21,011 nucleotides of DNA from Spongospora subterranea f. sp. subterranea (taxonomy: Eukaryota; Endomyxa: Phytomyxea; Phytomyxea; Plasmodiophorida): contig JAUGWO010000338.1 in NCBI GenBank assembly GCA_049724395.1, positions 1 to 21,011 on the forward strand, given 5' to 3'. Position 1 is the stretch's first letter. Each line of letters starts with the position of its first letter. The position numbers were made by a program, and so were the translations under genes. Positions 8,560 to 18,223 of this stretch are shown piece by piece. Under the pieces are notes generated by a model. That model saw only the letters and a list, made by a program, of their open reading frames with translations. It had not been told where the DNA came from and did no database searches.

Positions 8560-9904
8560 GTTTTAATGGCCGGATGGTATGCAATACTTATGCAATACAC
8601 TATTTGTGTAGGGATCCCATGTAAGAACTGCTGCACCAACGAGCACAGGTTTTTGGTGCTCCTCCGAATGACTCGTGCTTTGAGAAATGTGATCGTGGTA
8701 AGGGGAGGCTTATCACCTTCACGTTTTGTCAGCACGGAAGAGCGATTGGCTAGATTTTTGTATATCGTTGGCCATAATGCATCCAACCGAAAGGCCAACA
8801 ACGGTTTCAACACTCGGGAGAAACGATTAGCAGGTAAAAAACTTTGCAAGACACAATGTCATGACAATACTGACTCGCTGTTAAGACAATTTAACGCTGT
8901 TGTCGGTGCTCTAGTCAACATGGCTAGCGATTACATCACCTTGCCATCTAGCGTAACCCCACCAGAAGTGATTACAAACAGGAAATTCTTCCCGTATTTT
9001 TAGAATTGTATCGGTTCTTTGGACGGAACACTCCACCGCGAGGAAAAGCTGTGCCTTTCTGGAACCGAAAAGGCTTTTACAGCCAGAACATTTTCGCATC
9101 AAGCTTTTTTGATATGTATTTTTGTATGTCCTCCCCGGATGGGAGCGATCTGCCGCAGATGGTGCTGTTTTCGGGAAATCCAGATCGAAATCTTTCGTTA
9201 TCCCACATGGCAACTACTACTTTGGCGACGCCGGTTATGGGCTATCCAAAGGTTGCCTCCGTGGTGTTCGATATCATCTTAAAGAATGGGGACAAGGAAA
9301 TTAAAAGTGTCATATTATTATCTGCAATGAGCCTGATCGAACTCACGACGATGTTGCACACGCCGAAAAATGCGAAAGAACTCTTCAACCTAAACTGGTG
9401 CTAGCGCTCTTCGTCCTCCACAATTTGATTAGAAAACAAAGCGGCGATGACTCGTTCGTGCAACTTTAAGATCAAGAACAGCTGACGGAGGCGTCCGATG
9501 GATGGGCGAACAACCACAAGGCTTTTGAGGGCCGAGGAGACTCGGCCGTGAAGATCTGGCGAAAGAGAATTGCAGACATGATGTGGTCTAAATATTTGAC
9601 GCTTACATCGAAAGAAAAATGATTTATCATTCGCCTTAAAAAAAAATAGCCCCAACTGTTTACGAAGCCAGAAATATCCATGGCGGCTCCTTTTCGCATC
9701 AAACTGAAAGTCCATGCTAGCCCGTGCTTCTGATTTGGCAGCTGAGACAACCCGCGTCTGTTGCCCTTCGTTCAACATGATAACAGCACCAAGATGCAAT
9801 GCGATCCGGATGTTGCCAAACGCACGGCAAAACTGCAAATTGAATTTTGCCAAATCTTTACCAGAATTTTGCAAAATCCCGAATCCGTGGCATCCAAATG
9901 GGCC
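8560..9904 (+). mobile_element. PIF/Harbinger element (decayed), right end identified
   Basis: A plus-strand Harbinger transposase relic (8566-9620) is followed by subterminal sequence rich in TTTTGC/AAAATC motifs (about 9830-9880) and a terminal-repeat-like end CCGTGGCATCCAAATGGGCC (9885-9904), related to the end at 1172-1192. The left end is not visible; the gypsy fossil stops at 8554, immediately upstream. From 9620 to 9830 I recognise nothing. Confidence 0.65.
8566..9620 (+). pseudogene. Harbinger (DDE_Tnp_4-type) transposase, broken
   Basis: The N-terminal helical region reads STEERLARFLYIVGHNASNR (about 8731-8790), followed by LRQFNAVVGAL and LPSSVTPPEV ... FFPYF. A TAG interrupts at 9001-9003, immediately before the first catalytic motif NCIGSLDGT (about 9004-9030). 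WNRKGFYSQN, LPGWERSAADG and GNYYFGDAGYG ... RGVRYHLKEWGQGN follow in different frames. The C-terminal ALFVLHNLIRKQSGDD and WRKRIADMMWSKY lie at about 9405-9600. At least three frame changes are needed to read it through, and roughly 50 residues that normally precede VLHN are missing. Harbinger transposases cut and paste DNA with their ORF1 partner; this copy cannot act. Confidence 0.85.
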
Positions 9905-10167
9905 GAATAAAACCAGTTGCCGGACCCTGCACATAATGTCAATTTTAAACGTCAACGTTATTTTAAACAAGTTACACTACATGCAGCGGAATATCAGAAA
10001 AATACTTAATACTGTACATATATGCTTGAAAACACCATTTAAGAGTTCTTCATTTCTTTTCAATTGCTTTTTTTTCGAAAAATATTGCAATATGTATACA
10101 TGTAAATTAAAAGTATGTATGTACATCAAAAATAACAAAAATAGCTTGTAATTTTCGTCCGACGTTA
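9905..10167. other. AT-rich intergenic stretch; no gene seen
   Basis: Sequence of A/T runs and short ATGTATGTAC repeats between two Harbinger relics. No coding or RNA signal is visible. The left end of the second Harbinger element should fall here or just left, but no terminal repeat could be identified. Confidence 0.4.
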
Positions 10168-10905
10168 TGTCCAATCGTGTGATCGCTTTCAGCGAACCAA
10201 ACTGCAGCGCAAGTCGCCACCAGAGTATACGATGCTCGTCTTGCCTAACAATAGATCACCGGTCAACGCGGTGAGCCGCACCGCCACATCGCTATCTAAT
10301 CGATGGAATAACACATTGAACACGGATGATTCCAAATGGGTTGGCTGTCTGACCGCAGCTCTGAGAGAGTTTCACAGCGGCTGGCAATACCCAGATTACA
10401 TTGAGGAGGCCCAGGTTCAGTACTGTACAGCGTCGTTCGTCATCTTCCAAAGTTTGCAGTTCCTGACGATAAGATCAACAACCGAGTCAAATCCCCCGTA
10501 GGTTTGAATCCCGTCGACGATTCGGAAGCAGGCGATGAATCTGTAGTTTTGATAGCTGACAGGTGCGATTGGAAAGAAGGCTGCCCAAGAAAGCGAAATT
10601 CGACGCGGTCAACACATATGATGCCAACCATGAATTCTTGTTGCGAATCGCCCTGGCGGCAGAAGCGAAAAGCGAAATCGCCAAAGGAATCTAGAACATT
10701 TTTTGAGCTGGGAGCAAAGAGAATTTTGGCGGAACTTCAATCAGAACGTCAAGTTGGAGAATCTCAACAAAGTGTTGATGGTAATACTGGCCCACAACAG
10801 AATGCACTCGTCAAAAACAACAACAATCGATTCGTTTCGACATGCGATTTAGTAACGACCGCTGAGTCTGAATACAGTTCGGCTGCTTTTCAATTTTTAT
10901 ATTAG
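10168..10905 (+). pseudogene. Harbinger ORF1 (NAM-associated/SANT-type protein), broken
   Basis: Frame 10232-10501 contains SLSNRWNNTL ... KWVGCLTAALREFHSGWQ and DYIEEAQVQY, which matches the conserved middle of the ORF1 proteins (often annotated NAM-associated) carried by plant and oomycete Harbinger elements. Frame 10504-10905 holds NPVDDSEAGDESV and, after further frame changes, FLLRIALAAEAKSEIAK and KESRTFFELGAKRILAELQ, the usual C-terminal helix. The SANT-like N-terminus before 10232 is hardly recognisable. At least three frame changes separate the pieces. It converges on the transposase at 10902-12263, and its TAG stop (10903-10905) overlaps the stop of that gene. Confidence 0.7.
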
Positions 10906-12263
10906 ATCTGATTGCCGATGTCCTCGTCAGCGTAGCGGTCCCATAGTGTTCGCATCAGATCATACTGCATACGTTTATGATCTTCACGATTCTGCATGGG
11001 ATCGGATCATGACGCTACGATCCGAAGCCCATTGGTTCAGGTTGCGCGGTATCAGTTAGAAAGGGTGCATTTGGAACGCATGCGTTCGTCATTGATGTAG
11101 TTGGAATCAAGACCGCACTCGCGTTCATAGTCTATGATGAGGTTATGCACAATTACCCAGGACTTGATGACGATTATTATTGCCAGAGTCCACAGCCAGT
11201 GGTCAATATTTGAAACCGCGCCTGAAGTATTTTAAACGCGCGCTCTCTTTCCTAACGTTTGGCTTCCTGGCGTGATGCGAAGATTGTTGCATACAACTAC
11301 CCGGATTTGGAATCGTCTTTGGGAAGCAAGCATATTATGGAAAAGAATACTCATGACCATTTAAAGACCACGCAGGGACTGGTCCCATTAACTGCATTGT
11401 AAAACAGAGGCGAACGGTCTAGCGCCCGGCGACCCGAAATTAAAATGCGAAAACCTTCCACGATGATCGGCACTGGCCTTCAAAACTACAGGCGGACACC
11501 CTCCTCCTTGAAACATACATTTCCAGCTGTGGGCATTCCTTCCATTGCCCAATGCATACAATCAATAGATTCAATGCATCCAGGAAATCCGGCTTGCAAT
11601 CCTTCATCGAGCAAGCGATTCAGTTCTACGTCGTTTGGCGCCCTCAGAGCCGTGCTCCCATAGACTCGATTTAGAGCAGTGCAAAATCGCTTGAGCAACT
11701 CCATGATAGTGGACACTGACAATCGGTACTTGTCGTCAAGTTCCTGTGCGGCAACGCTGGACGTCCGAATGCGAACAGCAGCCGCTATTTCTAGTGCGGT
11801 ATAGCACCAACAACGCGAACAGCGTCCTTCTTTTGTCTGAAATAATCGACGTGAGCTGGGACGTCGATTAACTTCTTATCGAAAGAGGTCAATCGGCATT
11901 TTTGAGTTGGCCCGGAACATAGCGCTGCTGTAAAGTGGAGACGGATATCAATTGTCTGGAAAGAATAGCTGGCTCTTAAAATTACCGTCTTCTACATTCA
12001 AGCTCTTGCCTGGCCGGGCCGCTCCATTTTACAGGTGCCCTTTCTTGATCTTTTCTGCGCTTTACGTCCTGCAATACTAAAATCATGGCGATGTCTAAAT
12101 TGTCGTCGTCTAAGCGGTCCTTAATTGACCTGTTGGCAATCGTCATCAAAGCAGTTATTAATGTTTTGGTCGAGGTGAAAATGATCGACAAGAGGAATTT
12201 CAAATCGCCAGTTGGCGCATCATATCTGACTGAATTTCTGGCGTCGACGCTATTTTTTAGCAT
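10902..12263 (-). pseudogene. Harbinger (HARBI1-like) transposase, broken
   Basis: Read from 12263 down: an acidic N-terminus LDDDNLDIAMILVLQDVKRR, then VDYFRQKKDAVRVVG (about 11830-11870), ELDDKYRLSVSTIMELLKRF, GFPGCIESIDCMHW with the first catalytic Asp (about 11560-11600), VVLKASADHRGRFSHFNFGS (about 11430-11490), IIVIKSWVIVHNLIIDYERE (about 11120-11180) and a C-terminus QYDLMRTLWDRYADEDIGNQ ending in TAA at 10902-10904. Several frame changes and a poorly conserved central stretch (11200-11400) separate these blocks. It is a second, distinct Harbinger lineage from the one at 8566-9620, which has GSLDGT instead of SIDCMHW. With the convergent ORF1 it forms the classical two-gene Harbinger layout. 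Confidence 0.85.
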
Positions 12264-12452
12264 GGACCGCCGGGAAACAAATAATCTGGACGTTTCACTT
12301 TCACAGAACTCTTATTGTTTAGCGCACCACTTCCCACTCGGGCAATGACCCCGACCAGAAAGCTTCGCACTTGACCCCGCGTCCTCGGACACCGTGTGGA
12401 GGTGTGATCGCCATCTCAACTGGCTCGTTTACAGTACAAACTATTTTGGTTG
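12264..12452. other. Upstream region of ankyrin gene, with Harbinger-like end
   Basis: GGCTCGTTTACAGTAC (12422-12437) matches, as reverse complement with one mismatch, the last AAACGAGTC motif at 1223-1238 and looks like a left terminal repeat. It sits only 16 bp before the first possible ATG of the ankyrin gene. An in-frame TGA at 12405-12407 bounds the coding frame. No clear TATA box is visible upstream of 12453; a TATAAGG at 12471 would suit only the shortest start. Confidence 0.4.
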
Positions 12453-15400
12453 ATGATGTTGGGACGATTGTATAAGGAATCCGTCGTGATGCTCCTGGTG
12501 TTGGTGATGAGCTATTCCCCCTTATGGCCAAGCTCTGCCATACAAGGGTAACTGGAGAATCTTTACAATCCGCTCCTTCTTATTGATAAACAATAGAGCT
12601 GTGGCTCAACCTATTGATCCTGGCAGAGTCATATTCGATCAGGCGCTTCACCACAACAAGTTAGTGATTTATTTCAGAGTTGCTCTTGTTTTCCTGATCT
12701 CTGTCGTTTTGTCATTACTATAGCGAACATGACGCCTTGACCTATCTGAATATGGGCGCCAATCCAGCTTTGATCGACAAACACGGGAACACGGCATTGC
12801 ACATCGCTGCTGTTAATGGCTGGTATGATGTCCATTTACATGAGAACACACATTATCTGACAGCCTGACAGGGTCAATACTGTCACCAAGATCCTGGACA
12901 TCAATCCGGGTATAATTGACATTCAGAGAAATGATAGGAGCACAGCGCTTCATCTTGCTATGCGATCACAATCGTATTTTTGAATTTCTCATATGAGCTC
13001 CATTGAATCCTCAGATAAATGTCAGGGAACAGGTCGCCATGCTTTTATTAAAGAAGGGCGCCAATCCAGCTATACGCGATGTTGATGGCAATACAGCATT
13101 GCACACCGCTGTTTTGAATCTCCAGTCTGATGCCCATTTATATGATAAAGATCCATTATCTGACAGCCCTGACAGGATTAATATGATCAATATGATGTTG
13201 TTGGACATTGCCACTGCTCCTAAATGCTGGTATGTATAATGTCCACTCATATGTAAATACACTTTATCTGACAGTCGTCAGGTTACAAACTATCATTGAA
13301 ACCATCCGAGGTAATCTCATTGACATTCAAAATAATGAAGACCAAACAGCGCTTCATCTGGCTGTGCGATCTCCCTCGTATTTTTATAAAAAAATCGCCA
13401 TCATTTTATTGGAGCGGGGCGCCAATCCAGCTATAACCGATAGAAATGGGGAGACAGCATTGCACGCCGCTGTTGCTAATGGCCTGTATGATGCCGATTT
13501 ATATCAGAACACACATTATCTGACTGCTTGTCAGGGTGAGCATTGTCACCAAGATCCTGGACATCAAGCCGAATTTAATCAACTTTACAAACAATGGTTA
13601 CAGCACAGCGCTTCATCTTGCTGTGCGATCACAATCGTATTTTCAAAGTTTTCGTTGATCGTTGTTGAATCTTCTGATGACTGTCTAGGGAACAGGTCGC
13701 CATCGTCTTATTGAGGCAGGGCGCAAATCCAGCTATAGCCGATAGTAAATGGCAAAATGGAGATACAGCATTGCACACCGCTGTTGCTAATGGCCTGTAT
13801 TTGATTTTCATTTATATACGAACACACATTATCTGACAGCGCTGCAAGGATCGGTGTTATCACTATGATATTGGTCTTCGATCCTGCACTTATTGACATT
13901 CAAAACAAGTATGGGAGAACAGCGCTTCATCTTGCTGTGCAATCACAATCGTATATTCCAGTTTTTTGTTGGACCCCATTTATATCCTCTGATAAATGTA
14001 TAGGGAACAGATCGCAATTTTTCTGCTCCTGAAGGGCGCCGATCCAGCTGTAACCGATATAAATCGGGAGACAGCATTGCACGCGGCTGTTTCTAATGGC
14101 TTGTATGGTTCCCGTTTATATTAGAACACCCATTATCTGACATTTTGACAGGGTCAATATTGTCATCAAGATCTTGAACACTGATCGGGATCTAATTGAC
14201 ATTCGAAGCAATGATTACAGCACTGCGCTTCTTCTTGCTGTGCGATCACAATCGTATTTTCGAATTTTTCGCTGAGCTTTATTGAATCCCCTGATAATTG
14301 TATAGAGGGAGGAGGTCGCCATGATTCTATTGGAGTATGGCGCCAATCCAGCTATAGCCGGTAGAAATGGGGAGACAGCATTTCACGTTGCTGCTGCAAG
14401 TGGCCTGTATGATTCCCATTTATATGAGAACACACATTATCTGATTGCTTGCCAGGGTGAATACTGTCACCAAGATCCTGGACATCAATCAAAAGCTTAT
14501 TGACATTCAAAGAAATGATCGCAGCACTGCGCTTCTTCTTGCTGCGCGATCACAATCGTATTTTTTTAACTTTATCAGAGCTTGATTGAATCATTTGATA
14601 ATTGTATAGGGAGGAGGTCGCCATGATTCTATTGGAGTATGGCGCCAATCCAGCTATAGCCGATAGAAATGGGGTGACGGCATTGCACGCCGCTGTTGCT
14701 CATGGCATGTATGATTCCCATATTTATGAGAACACACATTATCTGACTGCTTGCCAGGGTCAATACTGTCACCAAGATCCTGGGCATCAATCAGAATCTT
14801 ATTGATTTTCAAAGAAATGATGACAGCACCGCGCTTCTTCTTGCTGTGCGATCACCATCGTATTTTCGAACTTTATCTGAGCTTCATTGAATCAATTTTT
14901 ATTTGTATAGGGATGAGGTCGCCATGATTCTATTGGAGCATGGCGCCAATCCAGCCCTAGCCGATCAAAATGGGGAGACAGCATTGCACGCCGCTGTTGC
15001 TAATGGCCTGTATGATGCCCATTTATATGAGAACACACATTATCTGACAGTCTGACAGGGTGAATATTGTCACCAAAATGTTGGCCATGAATCGAAATCA
15101 CGCCACTGCTGTTAAAGACTCGTATGGTGCTCCTTTATATCTGAACACACCTTACCTCATATCCTGACAGGTTTAGCTACTCCACTAAGTTTATTAACAT
15201 TCGAAACTGTAATCAGTGCACTGCGCTTCATCTTGCTGTGCGATCAAAATCGTATTTTGAAGTTCTCGCTGAGCTATATTGAATCCTCTGATAATTGTAT
15301 AGGGAAGATATGGCCATGATTCTATTGGAGCAGGGTGCCAATCCTGTTCTAGCCGATAGTAATGGGGAGACAGCATTGCATGCCGCTGCTGCTAATGGCC

Positions 15401-17407
15401 TGTATGATGCCCATTTATATCAGAACACACATCATCTGACATCCTGACAGGGTGAGTACTGTCACCAAGATCCTGGACATCAAGCCGAAGTTAATTAACT
15501 TTAGAAACAATGATTTCAGCACAGCGCTTCTTCTTGCTTTGCGATCACAATCGTATTTTCGAATTTCCGCTGTGCTTTTTGGATCCTCTGATATTGTGTA
15601 GGGAGAAGGTCGCCATGATTTTATTGGAGAGGGGCGCCAATCCTGCTACTGTCGATAGAGATGGGGAGACAGCATTGCACGCCGCTGCTGCTAATGGCAT
15701 GTATGATGCCCATCTATATGAGAACACACTTTATCTGACTCCTTGTCAGGGAGAATACTGTCACCAAGATCCTGGACATCAATCAGAATCTTATTGACTT
15801 TCAAAGAATGAATGGCAGCACTGCGCTTCTTCTTGCTTTGCAATCACATTCGTATTTTTGAATTTCTCGCTGTGCTTTATGAACCCTCTGATAATTGTAT
15901 AGTGAGGAGGTCGCAATCATTCTATTGGTGAATGGCGCCAATCCAGCTATTGCCGATAGAAATGCGAACACAGCATTGCACGCCGCTGCTGCTCATGGCC
16001 TGTATGATGGCCATTTATATGAGAACACACTCTATCTGACTGCTTGCCAGGGTGAATTCTCTCACCATAATCTTGGACATGAATCCGGGTTTGATTAACT
16101 TTAGAAACAATGATTGGAGCACTGCGCTTGATCTTGCTGTGCGCTCACACTGGTATTTTTGATTTTTTTTCTGAGCTCCATTGAATCCTTTGATAATTGT
16201 GTAGGGAGGAGGTCGCCATGATTTTATTAGAGCGGGGCGCCGATCCAGGTATATCCGACAGTCGTGGAGATACAGCATTGCACGCCGCTGCTGCTAATGG
16301 CCTGTATGATGCCCATTTGTATGAGAGCTCATTTTCTGACAGCCTGACAGGATCAATATTGTCACAAAGATTTTGGACATCAATCCGGATCTAATTGACA
16401 TTCAAACCCAGCGGGGGATCACAGCGCTTCATTTTGCTGTTCGATTTCAATTGTATGACCCAACCCGTGATCCCGAGTATCTCTCATAACCGTCATGATC
16501 AGCTCTAAATGTTGCCATATTTCTATTGAATAAGGGAGCTAATGCTCAGTTATTTAATAGCCGCGCAATGACGGTACTCCATGAGGCCGCACGCTCTGGA
16601 TTGTATGTTAATCTTGATGAAAATCTCTGGCATCTTAATATTGGCATCAGGTTTGACATCGCTACGAAGGCTTTGGAGCAAACCAAAATAGAAGGCGATG
16701 CTCTGAACAAAGGTGCACATACAGTTCTGCATTCGGCACTGTACGCAAGCGACCAGTTGGTGACCTTCGTTGAAAATTGATAAAATCCGAATATCCAATG
16801 TTTTGCAGAGAAGGAAAAGAACCTTTTATATCTTCCCTGCTGAAGCGCGGTGCTAATCCTTCCTCTTTGACAGCAATAGGCAATACAGCTTTGCACCTTG
16901 CCATTAGGCACAATCTGTATGCTGCCCAGTTGTTTATAAATCCGAATCACTGATTGAGATGTCACAGGAGTGTCAATATTATTACGGAGATACTGAAAGC
17001 GGATAAACGAATCCGGCATGGTTATGCGATTTCTACATTATCTCAACTTAAAGTCTTGTATATTGGCAATTTCTGTCTAATTATCCAAATTTTTTATTAT
17101 GATCTCACAGGAATAAAGATATAATAGACGACATATTCCATCGGCTTGACTCCAACATACTCAACCACAAGAACTCGGACGGCATGACTCCTCTCGATTT
17201 GGCAAAACAGCTTGATCGGTTGGTTGTAATTATTGGTTCGCCCCCATTTTGTCTCTGATCTCTCTTAATTGCAGAAAAAGCATTGTTGAGCTTTTGTCGG
17301 AAATGGATGTGAATCCACATTCTGCAAACTCGTTACCTGCTGATACCTCTGATACAGCTCGTGTTCCGCGGTTGCCCGCCTTGTGGTTGCCAATGGTCTT
17401 CCGATAA
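12453..17407 (+). CDS. Multi-exon ankyrin-repeat protein, one repeat per exon, possible signal peptide
   Basis: Model, 33 exons, ~1111 aa: 12453-12547, 12597-12659, 12724-12822, 12872-12973, 13026-13124, 13176-13229, 13282-13485, 13535-13636, 13689-13796, 13849-13950, 14004-14102, 14152-14253, 14308-14406, 14456-14557, 14610-14708, 14758-14859, 14911-15009, 15059-15121, 15171-15251, 15303-15401, 15451-15552, 15602-15700, 15750-15851, 15903-16001, 16051-16152, 16205-16303, 16351-16466, 16503-16602, 16651-16755, 16809-16916, 16968-17057, 17111-17218, 17275-17407. Introns are GT-AG and, save one, phase 2. Type-A exons (99 nt) read EEVAMILLERGANPAIAD then TALHAAAANGL; type-B (102 nt) VNTVTKILDINPDLIDIQ then TALHLAVRSQS; together about 30 ankyrin repeats. 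No stop interrupts the spliced frame. The N-terminus (VVMLLVLVMSYSPLWPSSA) resembles a signal peptide; ATGs at 12453, 12456, 12489 and 12507 share the frame, and a TGA lies upstream. Partner unknown. The 16467-16502 intron is doubtful (36 nt, phase 1). Confidence 0.82.
13689..16350 (+). repeat. ~301-bp tandem repeat (two exons plus two introns per unit)
   Basis: Successive type-A exon starts at 13689, 14004, 14308, 14610, 14911, 15303, 15602, 15903 and 16205 give periods of 315, 304, 302, 301, 392, 299, 301 and 302 bp. The 392 step includes an extra short composite exon. Each unit is A exon (99), 49-nt intron, B exon (102), ~50-nt intron. The introns are about as similar between units as the exons, which points to duplication of whole units rather than selection on protein alone. 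Confidence 0.9.
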
Positions 17408-17708
17408 TGATTTTATCTTCCGGACTGGGAGAATATCTTCTCAGCTCTGTATATCAGGCTCTCTGGCCCCTCAATAAATTCAATCTACTGTTGAATTAAT
17501 CAGCAACTTGGGTCATGGCAATTCTCATGGCTGGTCGCATACGACAAACAATATTCTCATTTGCCGACAAATTCATACCCTCTAACGTATTCCTCGGAAC
17601 TTTGCATCCCCCCAAGTTATAGACTCCGTAATGACGACGTCAATATTGACGCTACAGTTCCAGAAATACTCTTTTTTGACTCTTTTTTGTCATTGGGAAT
17701 AATTATTA
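17408..17708. other. 3' flank of ankyrin gene; no further gene seen
   Basis: A 69-codon frame from 17561 (MPTNSYPLTYSSELC ...) has no recognisable domain and runs into the inverted arm of the next element, so it is not called. Confidence 0.4.
17473..17478 (+). promoter_or_regulatory. Polyadenylation-type AATAAA after ankyrin gene
   Basis: AATAAA lies 66 nt past the TAA stop at 17405-17407, a plausible 3'-end signal for the ankyrin transcript. Confidence 0.45.
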
Positions 17709-17954
17709 GAGAACCGTATTGGAGTGACATGTTGCCAAACCTTTGCGCGACACTTATTTTTTTTCGTTGAACTATAATTTTTTCGCACCCAGAAAAACTT
17801 TGAAAGAATCGTCAAGTACAATCTATCAGAGTCTACCGAGGTCAACTTGCTGCACAACCATGAGGTAGCCCTTACGGCGCCATCTCATTCCAACCCGTCG
17901 TGGTTGTCGTTATGCCAAGCCAGACTGTCATAGACTTCATCCAGTATCAGCTGT
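17709..17954. repeat. Left inverted arm of DDE-integrase element
   Basis: This is the reverse complement of 19238-19449 with substitutions, plus about 40 extra bases near 17815-17860. It is diverged at several positions, consistent with an old copy. Confidence 0.7.
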
Positions 17955-18223
17955 ACAAAATTCTGACCGCATGAAATCCGGCGCTCGAGCCGACCACGTC
18001 ACTATACAGCGAATGTCATCGCGATTTTGCTTGCGTCAAGATCGTACGATAATGGACATTATAAGTTACAAAATACGGTATAAAAGACAATTGCGATGAT
18101 ATCATTTTTACTCATGCAACAACATTGGGGCAATAGCTGCTCGCTGCGTTTGAAGAGAGAAACAAAAATGCTGCCGTCATGTTGTCCAGACTAATAGGCC
18201 ACAATTCAGCTGTTTCGAGTCTC

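Noticed and set aside
9401-9970. Minus-strand 189-codon ORF
   Set aside because: Its C-terminal half is antisense to the conserved Harbinger VLHNLIR ... WRKRIADMMW region, and the rest has no recognisable domain.
11445-11663. Plus-strand 72-codon ORF
   Set aside because: Antisense of the SIDCMHW region of the Harbinger transposase.
12319-12531. Minus-strand 70-codon ORF at the ankyrin 5' end
   Set aside because: Overlaps the plus-strand first exon and has no recognisable domain.
14321-16098. Series of 60-95-aa plus-strand ORFs each with one ankyrin motif and a TACQGEYCHQDPG tail
   Set aside because: The tails come from reading through the 49-nt intron out of frame; splicing gives a single long protein instead of many small ones.
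16546-17019. Minus-strand 157-codon ORF over the end of the ankyrin array
   Set aside because: Antisense to several ankyrin exons and introns that form a continuous spliced frame on the plus strand.
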